DNA of 64,000 bases from Emergomyces orientalis (GCA_002110485.1 MOWL01000026.1:1-64000); one strand, 5' to 3'; shown: positions 1 to 11,663, counted from the stretch's first letter. The notes: generated by a model from the letters alone, not told the origin. Program-made: numbers and translations.

Positions 1-1560
1 TAAACTCATTTTTTTAAATAAATCACAGTGTGACAGAGTAGCAAGAAATCTCTGCACTTATAAGAATAAAAACTCTGATGATCATCTTTAAGACTTCATC
101 AGATGAAGATGAATTTGTGTTAGTTATAAATAATTATAAATTACAGAATAAAGAAATAATTATCAATCTCACTAGAGAGAAGCTTGCAGAGCTTTTCTAG
201 ATAAAGAAAAGACTGACAGCTCAACAAGTGAAACTACAGAATCAATGACAAGAACTCAAGAAGTAACAAATAATCATTAAAACTTCAGATTTAACTGAAG
301 TTATCACTATCTCTCTCTCTATTGAATCAAAATGATTAAAAGCAAGTCTTTCAGACTCTGTCTGTTATAATGATAATAATCTCTTCTATTTCTCACAGTT
401 CCTCAGCAACCTCAAAGCCAAGATCATGATTGATGGACAGATCATTGAAAATGAACAAGCTCAAGTGTGATATACTTTTAAAAGACTGAAAGACAAAGCA
501 TCAGCAAGAATTCACTCTTGAGTGAATCAGTATTCTGAAATTAATAGATTTATTATCAAGAAGTTTCTCGAGCTTCTGAAGTCAACATTTGCTGACACAG
601 TCTATGAGCAGAAAGTCTTGAACAAACTGAATAGACTGAAATAAGAAAAGAGAAATTTTAATAAACTTTTAATTGAGCTGAAGTAACTGCTTCTAGAGAC
701 TGATGAACATGAATAGACTGACTTAATTAAAAAAGACTATCTGAAAGAAGTCTTCAATTGAGAACTAAAAAAAAAATCTCTTGAGCTTGAATAAAAAGAA
801 GTTCTATGATGAATTCAAGAATCAAGTGAAAAGAATTACAGATTGCATGAAGAACTTCAATAAGTCTGAAAAAAGTCAGCTGAATTGATATCAAAATATC
901 TCACTTAAAAAACTCTGAAAAAGTCTTCTCCAGACTTCTTCTGAATCACAGAATGTCATGAACTGAAAGCTCATATCAGCATGAACTGTCAAGAAGAAGA
1001 ACAAGAGATATAATACACTGCATGAGTAGATCTCAAGAAGCTGAATAGAAGAAAGAAAAAGAGGTTGTGCTTCTGCTGTGAGACATCAGAGCACATGGTC
1101 ACAGATTGCTCTTACAAGCCCGCGCAGCACCCTGTGAAGGCCGCCAGTGTAGCCTTCATGTTGAAACCCCGCCAAAGCCGCCCTCAGCCTCAGTCAAGAG
1201 TGAGTAGTTTTAACAGTAGCTCAAGAGAGAGCTCTCTGAAGTCAGAAAAAGAGTAGTCTCTGCCAAAAATCACTCACAGAGGCCCACAGAGAAACAAGCA
1301 GTCAAGAGATGGAAGAAATTTGAGAAGAAAATAATTAGAGACTCAATATATGTAGATACTATCTTGAATGGCATACACTTCACTAGAGCAATGATAGATT
1401 TAAAGTGTGCTCTCTATGGCATCATCTTCTCACATCTTGCATGAAAATTGAACCTTCAGCATATGAAATTTTCCAGCTGTCTTATTGAAGAATTTGATGG
1501 TAACTATCAAATGATTGACAAGTAGCTTGTGCAGTATTGAATATAGAAAAATATCTAACT
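1..1560 (+). pseudogene. Ty3/Gypsy gag-protease remnant
   Basis: A decayed retrotransposon polyprotein. Reading across stops gives a gag pattern typical of fungal Gypsy elements (segments like KRLKDKASARIHS then VNQ, and LLLETDEH), then an intact CCHC zinc knuckle (C-x2-C-x4-H-x4-C, nt 1068-1109), then a protease-like stretch (about 1343-1440) in which the expected D-S/T-G active site reads D-L-K. Gag normally packages element RNA; the protease matures the polyprotein. In-frame stops are of mixed type (TGA at tryptophan or arginine positions, TAA at glutamine positions, one TAG), so the copy is dead. No LTR lies inside the window; the left end may lie outside. At about 1560 the sequence changes abruptly into LINE DNA. 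Confidence 0.75.
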
Positions 1561-1572
1561 AAAAGGTTCTAC

Positions 1573-2844
1573 TTCAATTGATAAATATTTATAATGAAAA
1601 ATCACTGAAAGTAAATGATAATTCATGGACAATTGACAGAGAACTGCTGAATTTAAGTCCAGAAAAAAATACTATTATATGTGATAATTTCAATGCACAT
1701 CATATATGATGGAATTCTGAATGTGATTATTCAATAAGATCAGAGAAAATAGTAGAGTGAGCTCTACAACATGAATTAGATATTATAAATGAAACTGATA
1801 GACAGACCTTCTTTAGAAACAACTTAATGAAGAAATCAATTATAGACTTAATCTTTCTATCAAAAAAATTTGATTGAAAACAAGATCTATAATTGATTTA
1901 TTAATTCAGAAAAACATCAGAATCTGCTCATGAAGTTATTCAATTTAATATTGAAATTGATGAAAAGAAACATGTGAGAATTCTCTACTATTAAATTAAT
2001 ATAATTTTGAAAAAGCTGAATGGTCTGAAATTGATAAGAGAATTGAAGAGTTAAAATTTGAAAAAAAAGAAGAATTATCAAATTGAAATGAAAAGATAAT
2101 AATAACAGATATAATATTAAAAAGTAGAACTAATATAATAACTGAAATTATATTAGAAGCATTAAAAACTTTATATCAAAGAAAAAGCTCTCAGAATTCT
2201 CAAAATCTTGATGATCAGAAAGAAATAACAGAAAAAATAAAGAATCTAGCAAAAATAAAAAAAGAATGAAAAGAGAATATCATATCTTATGAAGAATATA
2301 AAAGAATAAGAAATGAATATTTCACATTAATTAAAAAAGCTAAAACTAGCTGCTGGAATAAATTTCTTGAGAATGCACAGGAAAAAGAAATATTTAAAGC
2401 TTTTAAATATACAAAGTCTAAATCTGGTTGCAAAGCTTCCATCTCTAAAATATAAAATAGAAAATGAGGAATATATTGCTCATTCTTTGAACAAAAATGT
2501 CAGGCTTTTATGAAAATTCTATTTCAAAAACCACCTCAATCTGAACAATATAGTTCAATAAGTGAATATATTGAAGATTCAAGATGGGCTTGGCCAGATC
2601 TATCTAGAAATGAACTTGAAACTGCTGTTTTTACAAGTTCTACAAAAACAGCTGCAGGACCTGATACTATAAATCATTTAATCATTCAAAAAATCATTCA
2701 TTCTCTGAAAAATGAATTATTTGAATTATTCTCTCAACTAATGAAGAATGAGTATCACTCTGAATGCTGGAGACAAGCAACTGGTATAGTTCTTGCAAAA
2801 CCAAATAGAAAAGCTACTATGCCAAAGTCTTATAGAATTATATC
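1573..2844 (+). pseudogene. LINE ORF2 fragment (endonuclease C-term to RT N-term), hypermutated
   Basis: This stretch aligns almost base for base with 62946-64000 and continues into the part represented (reversed) at 57,000-57,240. It covers the end of the APE-type endonuclease (the GDFNAHH motif reads with GD changed to DN, then W-N-S-E-C) and the first part of the reverse transcriptase up to K-S-Y-R-I-I-S. Compared with LINE copy C it carries many G-to-A changes, mostly the second G of GG, turning several tryptophan TGG codons into TGA, plus a few small indels. It stops at 2844, and after about 30 unrelated bases a LINE 5' end begins at 2877. Confidence 0.85.
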
Positions 2845-2876
2845 CAGCCATCTAACTGATTCTTTTGGTATATACC

Positions 2877-4312
2877 CCCCGAACCAGCCCAATTCCTCGA
2901 ATTAGAAGACGAAAAGACATTCATTTGAAAGCTCTTGTTTGAGAAAGCAATTTATTCACTTTTTATTAAAATTGAGCGTGAGTTGATGAAGCTATTGAGA
3001 AAAACATGTTTGCAATCTCTAAGAGAAAAGAAAATCACACTTCATCACATAACTTCATCAGTTTCGGCCCAATTTACATAGAATTTTGATAGAAGCTAGA
3101 ACAAACCAGATATTATAAACTGTCTCAATTTTGAATTCATTCCGACCATCTCTTTCTGAACAATTCATTGTCAAAATCTGTGTGAAAACTCTGATTGATT
3201 TCCATGTTTCTTTGCACCAGTGTCAAGTCTTTTCCCTGTACCGCCCTACCTCGCCCGGCAGAAAAGTGACAAAAAAATACCTCAGCACAGATCACACGTG
3301 ATCTACTCTTCAATCAGAAATTCCCTGAAACCTACCCTCTCTACAAAATGGAACAAGAAAAAGTGGAAATATCAGTGTTTAAAAAATAGCTTGGTCCCTG
3401 CAAGTAATATATATACATACTTGTATATATATATATTATTATATAAGAAAATAGTACAGATTTAGTCTGTTGATTCTTCATTTGCATACTCATCTGTGTG
3501 ACTTAATAAATTACATTTATTAAGAGCTATCTAGTAAAATATATGAGATTCATTTGAATAGAAAAGAAAATCTATTCAGTATTAATTCATATTGATATTT
3601 CAGGAATACAATCTTGATTTGAGGTGGGGCCTATTTCAAGCAGAAATTTTGAGAAGCTTTTTAAATTGAAAAAGACAAAATTTGCAAGAGTTAGAGTGTT
3701 TTTCTTGATTTAGCTCTGAGTAAATAAATCAAGAAAATTCTACACAAATTTATATTTCTTTACTTCAGTGACTAATTCAGTTTTTGAAAATAATCTCAAT
3801 TTTGAGCTGCATACTTGATATGTGGGGAGAAATTTAGAATATTGAATATTTCTGAATAGTTTTTATCAATTTCTCTGTAAAAAATTGATTTATTTTGTCA
3901 ATTTTTCTCTTAAAAACTGTCATTTCAACTGAATAACTTGTTATTTATTGAAATCAAATCTTTTCTTTTCACTTTGTAGCACAAGAAAGAAGTCTGTGAA
4001 GATTTAATTGATTTATCTCTAAAAATCAATATCAGTTTATTAGATTCTCTAGAAAAATCTAATCTAGTTACTATCACTAGTAGAAAAAATAGTCTGAATT
4101 ATGTCAAATTCACCTGCTTCTGTAAATATGATGTCATCAATTTGAGAAAATGATATTTTTCTTGAAAAAATCCCTGATATAGAACTTATAAAAAAAAGAA
4201 AAAAAGAGCAACTGCAACAGAAAATGAATGATATTGAAAATCTTCAGAAAGTAGCTGAAATTCTGAAGAATCAATGCATTCAAGAGCAAGATGATAAAGT
4301 AGTAAACAATCG
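2877..4312 (+). mobile_element. LINE 5' UTR plus start of ORF1 (copy D), truncated
   Basis: About 1.2 kb is near-identical to the 5' UTR of LINE copy C (59708-60980); both begin at the same CCCCGAACCAG motif, which therefore marks the element's 5' end. An ORF1-like start follows at ATG 4101 (M-S-N-S-P-A-S-V-N-M-M), homologous to but diverged from ORF1 of copy C. It has one in-frame TGA at 4140-4142 and then a charged stretch (K-K-R-K-K-E-Q) matching the K-K-R-K-K-E-E of copy C. Homology ends at about 4312, where GC-rich DNA starts abruptly. The UTR holds a T-rich TATA-like segment near 3410-3450. Compared with copy C, mutations are mainly CpC-to-TpC and CpG-to-TpG in either copy. Confidence 0.85.
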
Positions 4313-6060
4313 GACGGTGAGTACGCGGCCACATCCGGCCCCTCCCCCTCGCTGCGCTTCCCGAACGGGCATGGCCTGGTCTCCGCCGGCCCCGTCCATT
4401 GGCCGCGTCGGCCCTGCCGTCGCCCCTTCGGGTTTGGCGCCCCTCCACCTCGCCGCTTGGAGTTACATCATCGACTCGTACGGACTTGGTTCCAAAAATC
4501 TATATAAGATCGCTCCTCTTCCCTCTTCGCCCACGCACCTTCCGTCTTCCCAATTTTCCTCCTCTCGTCTCACTCTTCCCGTCCCCATTCCCCTTCCCTC
4601 TTCCCCTTCCCTCTTTCTCCCCTTCTCAGCCTGCCGCAATATCTGCCGATCTCCCTTGCCGGACCGTTTCGCCATTGCGTCCCCCCCCCAACCCCCATCC
4701 CCTTCCAAACCTCCCCTGCAGCCCCGACCCTTGCCCTTTTTTCAACCTTCTTGGAAGGCCAGGCCATGTAGATCTAAAGATCAAAATTACACTACTCCCC
4801 TTCTCGAGGACAATAGGCGCTACTCGCCGGATATTTCACTCACCCACCCCGTGTCTCTCTTGCTCATCGACATCTTCCCTTTCGGTCGCTCTGCTCTGGC
4901 TTACCCTGTTAGTCCTGTGATACATTTCACATTTGCTTCACCCTTCTCCTCTTTCCGTTTGGACTACGATTCGGTGCACGTTATGCCATTGACCAATGGC
5001 GAAAATCCCTCATGTCGGCGGAATCCGAGATTGCGTGGATGTAACATCCTGCCGACGGCGTAGCGAGATTGGGCTGGACACTGCGGTGCAACGTGGGGAG
5101 GGGTGCGCCTGCAATTGTCGGCGCAGACCCGTTATGCCGTTGACTTGACCAATGGCGAAAATCCCTCACGACGGCGAAACCCGAGATTGCTATGGTCCAG
5201 CATCCCGCTCGCGGCGTAGCGACTCTCGGTTGGACACTGGGGTGTAGCATGGGAGGCTTGTTTACAATTACGGGTGCACGCTCGTTGTGCTCTTGGCCAA
5301 TAGCAAAAATCCCTCATTCCGGCGAAATTTGAGATTACGTGGACCCGAAGAGCCCCCCTTCCCCTCCCTTGCAACGCAGCGAGATTACGAGGAACATGAC
5401 AGGACGCTACCAGGTGGCGTGGGAGGGTGTGGACGCAAAATACCGCCTTCGCTGAGCCTCCAGCTGGCATCGATGATTGTATTGGCTGCTCTGAAATGTT
5501 GGCCCTGGGATCCATGTACTCGAGCACGGTATTCCGTCCTCGCATCGTGTGCTACGCCCAGGCCCACGACTCCGGTGATTGGCGAGGGACGTCGGCAGAT
5601 TTGACCCTGAGCTGCTTGCAGCTGAGGGGCCGTCCTCCTGTATGATCCAACGGCGTCGGCGCCCAGCACATTGTGCGTTCATCTTCGTTGGATTACGCAG
5701 GCTTGTCTGGCTCGTTTCCGGGTGTGTGGTCGACGGTGAACTTTCGATGGTCCTTATCTCAGGCCTGGTCAAGAGTGTGGTCCGGAGGAACCCTGGCTCG
5801 AACATTACATTCGTGTGTTGCATGGCGATCGATTACCGTTTTGCAGCTGGTTCCCGGTGCTAAGAGGAGGCGAGGCGTTTTCCGAAGATGCTGGGATCTA
5901 TCCACGAGATTTTCCTGAACTCTGGACACTCTGACGATGGAGGAGCTTTTCCAGTTTGTCCTTAAAAGCGCTGGATTTTCCCCTCCCAAAAGCATCCGTC
6001 GCAGAACAAGAATCAAGGCTTTCAAGGCGTCCCCGAAACCCAAAATCAGAGAGCAAAGCC
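4313..6060 (+). other. GC-rich upstream region of the chromodomain gene
   Basis: Composition changes sharply from AT-rich LINE to GC-rich DNA. A strong TATA motif (TATATAAG, 4501-4508) is followed by a long pyrimidine-rich tract (about 4515-4640), the usual layout of a fungal core promoter and transcription start. Downstream lie three copies of a roughly 150-bp repeat (separate entry). Long ORFs here (for example 4224-5063 +) overlap on several frames, are rich in P, S and R, and show no domain; I take them as GC-driven chance ORFs. The stretch may hold a non-coding first exon or 5' leader, or an unrecognised upstream gene. Confidence 0.5.
4972..5400 (+). repeat. Three-copy ~150-bp tandem repeat with CCAAT-like motif
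   Basis: Units start at about 4979, 5131 and 5284. Each has a CCAAT-type motif followed by a conserved core (GACCAATGGCGAAAATCCCT in the first two, GGCCAATAGCAAAAATCCCT in the third), then CGGCG-A-A and an AGATT motif about 20 nt on, then a GGTTGGACACTG-like segment. Spacing is about 150 bp. CCAAT is the binding site of the fungal HAP/CBC complex, so the array could be a repeated upstream activating element; that role is inferred. Confidence 0.7.
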
Positions 6061-7264
6061 ATGGCCGCAGTCACCATGGACAACATCCAATTCTATCAAC
6101 CTCCAAATCCCACGAGTGCAACCGAGCTGCAAAGCCCGGAACTCCCCGCACTCCCCGCACTCTCCACATTCCCTAAACCCCCAGCACATAGATCCAACCC
6201 TTCCAGCGACACTTTCGCTCCCTTATTATGTCCCTCGCAGCAGCTCAGATACCCTTTGCCTCCCCGCTTGTTCCCCTCTGTTACATCTCCCATCTCTTCT
6301 CGCCCTGCAGCCCAACGGCCCCAGCCACCCGAAACTCCAGAAAATGACTTTGACAGGATTTTGGAGGAGTTCTCGTCGGACGACGGGCCCCAACCACTCG
6401 GCGGGAACCGCAGGAACGCCGACGAGCGTCCCACCATCCCTTCCAGGTCGAACATGAGCGGTTTTGCCAGCGACCGCTTTGGTATGCCTGTCAAGGCGGA
6501 TACGTCTGTGGAAAGTGCCACTGAAGCCCGCCTTCGCACATGCCGGTCGGGTGGAAGTAGAGGTCTGTCTCTTGACTCGCTCACGATACATCTTTTCCAT
6601 CCGCTAACCTCGGCCCTATTTCAGATGGCCCCATTGTGGTAGATGGTTCGACGGAGATAGGCCACGGTGGTGAACCGACAAGCGAGTCTGCAGGTGGACA
6701 GACTTCCCCGCCACCGCTGCCTGCGTGTCAGGCGCCCATCCATCAAAGTAACGAACTAGACAGGATGGTCGATGATGGTGGAGCCTCGTTGACTCCCCGA
6801 GAAGTTCCAGGTCAGCTTCCCGCCAGCTTCAATTTACCGTCCCGCGTTCTCCCGCTGATCTTCTACATGCAGAAACCCCTCCCCTTCTTACCGTGGATGA
6901 AGGGGTTACTTCCGCCGACGCATCCCACGTCGACGTCTCTCCACATCCAGGGGGTCGGCCTCAAATCTCGGTTGGCCGCGCCGGTGCGACACAGGAGTGG
7001 CGGGTCAAAAGGATACTAGATTCTCGGATCCGCATGTGGGAGGGCAAGCCGCTCCTGGAGTACCGCGTCGCATGGTGGCCTACTTGGCAACCGCAAAGCG
7101 ATCTGATCCCGGGCTGTGAGGAGCTGGTCAAAAACTTCCATGCAGAGTGGAAGGATGAGCGGCCTTCACCGACGACTCTGGCGGGCCGCATGCGTTTCAA
7201 GCAGAAAAGGGGATCGCGCAGGGATGGTGGACGCAAGATTGTAAAATCAAAATCAATTAGTTAG
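6061..7264 (+). CDS. Chromodomain protein, three exons, ~359 aa
   Basis: Exons 6061-6562, 6625-6810 and 6873-7264 join in frame (1080 nt). Intron 1 ends CCGCTAAC...TTTCAG; intron 2 has branch CGCTGAT and acceptor CATGCAG. The first in-frame ATG is at 6061, with an alternative at 6076. The N-terminal two thirds are low-complexity (P/S-rich) with one acidic block (DFDRILEEFSSDD). The last ~100 residues form a chromodomain: W-R-V-K-R-I-L-D-S-R, then L-E-Y-R-V-A-W-W, T-W-Q-P, and C-E-E-L-V-K-N-F-H. Chromodomains usually bind methylated histone tails, and similar ones sit at the ends of fungal retroelement integrases, so a host chromatin role or a domesticated/element origin are both possible. A broken second copy lies at 50211-50800 (-). 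The stop is TAG. Confidence 0.7.
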
Positions 7265-7760
7265 AATGTTTTTCTGTGTAACATGCCAATATGAATTTCG
7301 GTTCTGACTTGTTCCGTACTTTTGCCTGTCTTAACTGTCTGCTTGTTTGCTTTGGATCCCTTTGTTTGATCTTTTGCTTGCTTGGCATATTTGATTCCGG
7401 CCCACGAGCTCCATTGACATCGCCTATCACATTACAGCCCATAGTTCTATCATGCCTGCCCATGGGCCCATGGTATGGTACTTTCTTTGTGTGTGTTCCT
7501 TTGTCTGTGTCTTTGTTTGCTTGGGTTCCCCCTCCTTTCTTTGTCTCTCGCTTTTGGGTTTTTCTTCGACCCATTTCCGTTTCGTCTATCCTGTCTAGAT
7601 CCGGAGAGAAGTATAAAAGCCTCCTCGGTTCTGGGTATCTATATGTATATTCTTAAACCGTAATATATCATACACCGCAAATCGTCAAGAAATTCGCACC
7701 TCAGCAGAAACCCCGTCGCTCTTCTCACCTGCAAGAGGAAGTTTTAAAGCATTCACCGCA
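7265..7760 (+). promoter_or_regulatory. Intergenic region with TATA promoter
   Basis: About 350 bp of T/C-rich sequence leads to a TATA box (TATAAAAG, 7612-7619) roughly 140 bp upstream of the ATG at 7761. No coding segment is convincing; the ORFs here are leucine/phenylalanine-rich products of the pyrimidine tract. Confidence 0.5.
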
Positions 7761-8156
7761 ATGCCGAATGCCAACCATGGGGCGCGAAGATCTTCATCAA
7801 CCGTCTCAGACATCAAGGGCGGCGGCAATACGTCTCGGCGAGACGAAATCATGGAGATCCATAGCCAGGCGCTTGAAATGATTGAAATACTTGAGCGAAT
7901 GTCCACGATACTCGAGGCGAATATGATGCTGTCGATCTACGGGCCTCTGTGAAAGAAGATCGGGATGCAGCGCGGAACATTCGAGTGCCGGTAAGCATTA
8001 TTTCCATATACAGTGGGCTTTATTGCTGACCGTTCAGCAAGGTACGTCGAGAATAAGTACAAGGAACGCAGGTTAGGGGAATGTGATTATTACCGACTAT
8101 GTACATCTACGATTCAAAACGAACTAGTTATTTGTGGTGCTAATAGGATATAAGGT
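7761..8156 (+). pseudogene. Small hypothetical gene, probably frameshifted
   Basis: The ATG at 7761 opens a 63-residue frame (M-P-N-A-N-H-G...) with a helical, heptad-like stretch (H-S-Q-A-L-E-M-I-E-I-L-E-R-M-S) that stops at TGA 7950-7952. A different frame stays open across that stop (Y-D-A-V-D-L-R-A-S-V-K-E-D-R-D) up to a clean intron (about 7992-8039: donor GTAAGC, branch GCTGAC, acceptor GTTCAG). Downstream an open stretch reads Y-V-E-N-K-Y-K-E-R-R-L and ends at TAA 8154. The simplest reading is a short coiled-coil protein gene with a one-base shift near 7922. No family recognised. Confidence 0.4.
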
Positions 8157-8612
8157 CATACGGTTACTTCTCGGTTCACTACCGTGGCTGCAGTTTATCA
8201 TAACGTGCGTTAAAAAGCTTCTGAAAACCAACATACCTTTGGACTGCGGCCACCTCCAGGATATTTATTAGTGTTCAAACATATTCCCCTTTTTTTCATT
8301 GAGAACATACAATATTTGCTGGGGCCTATATTTCATCCCTGTGATCATTTAGCGATTTAGTAAGCCGACTTAAGTGGAGTGGACATACTCGCCACGAACA
8401 AGAGCAATCATTAATTCTATTTAGTATCAATTAGAGCTCAACTATCATCACCTCAATGTAGGATCATATAACTTATTTGGGCCTTGCGGCATTCCAACAA
8501 TCTCATAAGTACACCTCGTATGACTTTCCAGAAAATCAATCTCTTCGTCAAAGATGCTATATTAAAAGACAAAATAAAGAGAAATTCACGCTACCAATAC
8601 ACAGAATCTTTA
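8157..8612. other. Intergenic, nothing recognised
   Basis: AT-rich spacer between a decayed small gene and the 3' end of the FunK1 kinase gene. It probably contains the kinase 3' UTR (reverse strand). No repeat, RNA or coding signal was seen. Confidence 0.5.
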
Positions 8613-11005
8613 CTAGTTTACAGCATTTGGGTTATCCTGTGCATCTTGAAGTGTGTCAATCATGTTCCGGGATAGTTTGAAATTTGGTTTCTTCCACCGT
8701 CCGCCGCCTGGAAAGACAAGGCGCCGTAATCGATTGACGCAAGGGATAAAAGATTGATAATATGGAGTAAAATGGTCTTCTGCGATTCGAAGAAAATCCC
8801 CTTCATCTGCCACAATTCCTTTCTTAGCATGGGCCAGCTCTTCTGTATCCATATAATTCCATTTCTCAAACTGCTTCACCACTCTTCCCTTTCCTGGACC
8901 TTCATAGTGAATGCATATCCAGAAAAGAACCCAGAAGAACGACTCCAGATCATGCATGAAACAATGCTTTTCGCCGTACAACACACCGATGGCCATGAAC
9001 GCTCTGGTGCCCGTTTTGCCCCGCGCGCCGGAAGACCCATCCCGTTCTACCTTGATTGCCAGGTCAAGGTCGATCAGAAAGGCAGGCCATGATGGGTTGT
9101 CCTTGTCCTCATTCACCATCAGGTTCCGGGGGGAAATGTCGCATTGGATGAGGCCAGCCTCATCATGGAGCGACATGTATCCTTCAATACAGCCAGCCAG
9201 CCCAGTGAGAAGTGTAGTCTTCGAACTACTCTCATAGATTGGTTTCCCGTAATCCCGGATAACGACACGGCGGTGAACTCGATTGAATGGGGCTGAGCCG
9301 CCTGCAGATTTGGACGGAGAACTTGACTGGGTACGTTTACTTGGGGGAGGAGGAAATGCCGTGTCTACGCAGTCAGAGGATCGCTTCTGGCCGGCGGTGC
9401 CGCCCTGGCTCTTTTTTCCTCTTTGAGACCTACTACGCCGCACTTTCACCTTAAAGCCACCCTTCTCATCTTTTGAAATCGTAATACTGAGGCCCTTTCG
9501 GATAGTCAAGACATCATCATCCTTGTCGTCAATGCGAACGGTCTCGTGGTGATAATACCTCGCGACATTCTTGACCCCCTTCACCATCGCTTCTCGCAAC
9601 GACTCTCCTTCCTCGGTGCGTTCCGGATACTGCCAGGAGTCCTTGACAACCAGCGGCGTCCGTGATTTGTCTGTCTCACAGTATACCTTCCAGCAGGTTG
9701 TGGCTCGTCCGGCAACACAGCGTGCTCGTCCAACAATCCCGTCGATGATCAGCCGTTCCTTCGTACCGTTCCTATCAATTTCAATATACCGTTCGGTCCC
9801 GGTCGCGACGATGGTAGGATCAAACCCAAGCTGTTTCCGGCTCATCAAGAGGAATCCAAGGATAACAGACACAAATCGAAGGCCGTCCCGGTTGATGTTG
9901 AATTCCTCCGACGCTATTCCGCCCAGGCGGTCAAAGTTCCACAGTCGTAGGAACGGCCCGCAGAGGGTGAATCCGAGCACGAAACGACGGGTGTCCTGCG
10001 CAGCGAGGACCTCTCGGGCGTACCTGCCAAGATCCAACCATGCACTGGATTTCCTGTCGTATTTCGGGTCGTTCTTCAGCTCCCCTGGTACCAGGATTTG
10101 TGACCAGTGACATTTGGAGTCCACTGTGGCCGTCAGATCATCGACAAGGCCGACATCGAGCTTTCTCTCCGCGACAGACCCTTGTAGTGGCTGGCTTGGC
10201 TGTGCGAGAGGTCTGCGGTCGATCTTCCAGGACGGCTCTTGTGCTTCGGCTAATCGTACGAGCTCAGCAATGATGTTAGCCAGCCATCTCAGAACGTCTT
10301 TTTCTGCCGCAAGTTCAGGCCAGCCCTTCCAGCCCTCGTCTTCACGGTAAAGTGGGCTGTTCCCCTTCTCGCACTCCTCCAAGACCGCTTGTGAAACTGC
10401 AGTGAGTTGTGGAATGTCTCCAAAGTACTCGTCAAAGAATCTAGGGATGTCGACATGTATCTCCCCAAGTTCCTCCTTCAGCACAATGTCAACGTGCTTT
10501 CGATATTCTGTAGAATTGACGAAACTGCTAGTGTTGCGCAGCCAGGGTGTCTGTTGGATCGATGATGCAGGATGGGGAGGAGGGGGGGGGTGCCTCGCGA
10601 GACGGTGTCAATAAGACCAAAGACGGCGTTCCAGACGTCGAAGTTCCAGGTTTCGACGTTCTGGGATTCAGTGGGGGGAAGCTTTTGGATGACCAGATGT
10701 ACCAGCTGCCTGTAGTGGTTGTAGCTGAAGTTGGCCCTTTGAAGGCTCGTAAACAGATTTGCTAGATCAGAAGCCACATTTCCATCGCTTATTCGTGAGC
10801 GAATATTGAGCGCCGCTTCCTCTCCCTGTAAAGCAGAGAGGAGTTTTGAAATCGCATTTCGATAGAGCTGGTTCTGGCTCTCATCAGCGTCATCATACTC
10901 ATATTGTTTTTCGGCTTGCTGAAGCGCGCCTCGTAAATGATCGACTAAGTTGGCTAGAGGATGGTTCTTAATAATGTTGCGATCTTCTTGTGAAAGTCCC
11001 GCCAT
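8613..11005 (-). CDS. Fungal-type protein kinase (FunK1), frameshifted at a G9 run
   Basis: Large fungal-specific kinase of the FunK1 family, about 795 residues in two frames. The N-terminal part (11005 to about 10590) starts M-A-G-L-S-Q-E-D-R. The rest runs from about 10575 (P-W-L-R-N-T-S-S-F-V-N-S-T-E-Y) to TAG at 8613-8615. Kinase signatures: Y-G-K-P-I-Y-E-S, a catalytic loop I-Q-C-D-I-S-P-R-N-L (nt ~9125-9160), F-L-I-D-L-D-L-A in place of DFG, and G-T-R-A-F-M-A. A basic/serine-rich insert (K-R-S-S-D-C-V-D to S-P-S-K-S) lies before the catalytic loop, as is common in FunK1. The two frames meet at nine G on the + strand (10582-10590); a one-base length difference there restores one frame. 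This could be a real mutation or a sequencing slip. FunK1 substrates are mostly unknown. Confidence 0.88.
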
Positions 11006-11148
11006 TTTGACGGCATAAAAGACCGTTGGCTTTGGTGCGAGCAGTTGTAAGGGAGATAAATTGGTATGCTAATTTATGTCAGAATTGTTAGGAAGTTATG
11101 ATGTATGATACTTGCGAGGGAGGATAGCTCGCTGGGAACAGATGCTGA

Positions 11149-11154
11149 TATATA
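11149..11154 (-). promoter_or_regulatory. TATA box of the FunK1 gene
   Basis: TATATA about 145 bp upstream of the reverse-strand ATG at 11005, in otherwise non-coding DNA. The rest of 11006-11663 holds only this promoter area and the spacer to the next gene's 3' end. Confidence 0.5.
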
Positions 11155-11663
11155 CGATTATGGTCAAAGGGTTGACCCGGCTTGGCTGTGATGCACAACG
11201 CGAATTCACGGATAGAGCCGCTAAGCAAGGAACCGGAATGGTAATAAGCGCAAACAAAATAGTGGGATTGAAATTGTATTTTGAGGAAGGCCGGCTATTC
11301 CCATTTAGGATTAATGTACGGCAACCATCCCGCCGTTGGTTGAAGATCACCATCACCCCGTACAATCTCTCTTCTCTGTCCTCTCATTTCGCTTCTAATT
11401 TCCTCACTAAAGAGAAACTTCAAGAACTTATAGTCTAAAGAGATGGATCAAAATTTTGTTTAATTAATTCTAAATAGAAATAGGGCGGTGACGCTCCTAC
11501 TATAATGCCACCAATCGCCAACGAATATCGAAGAGAAAACGAAGCAAACTCTTTCCCAAATTTACATCACTTATCCCACTGCTGTAACCGATTCCGTGAG
11601 GGACAGTCCGATTGTGGGTATCATCGGCCGGGATTTGATGGACATTCAGGCTGTTTTACGCTG

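Noticed and set aside
4224..5063. Long forward ORF (279 codons) in the GC-rich region
   Set aside because: It starts inside LINE ORF1 sequence and runs through promoter-like pyrimidine tracts and tandem repeats; overlapping ORFs of similar length occur in other frames and no domain is visible.
10547..10765. Forward ORF opposite the FunK1 N-terminus
   Set aside because: Antisense shadow of a recognisable kinase gene.
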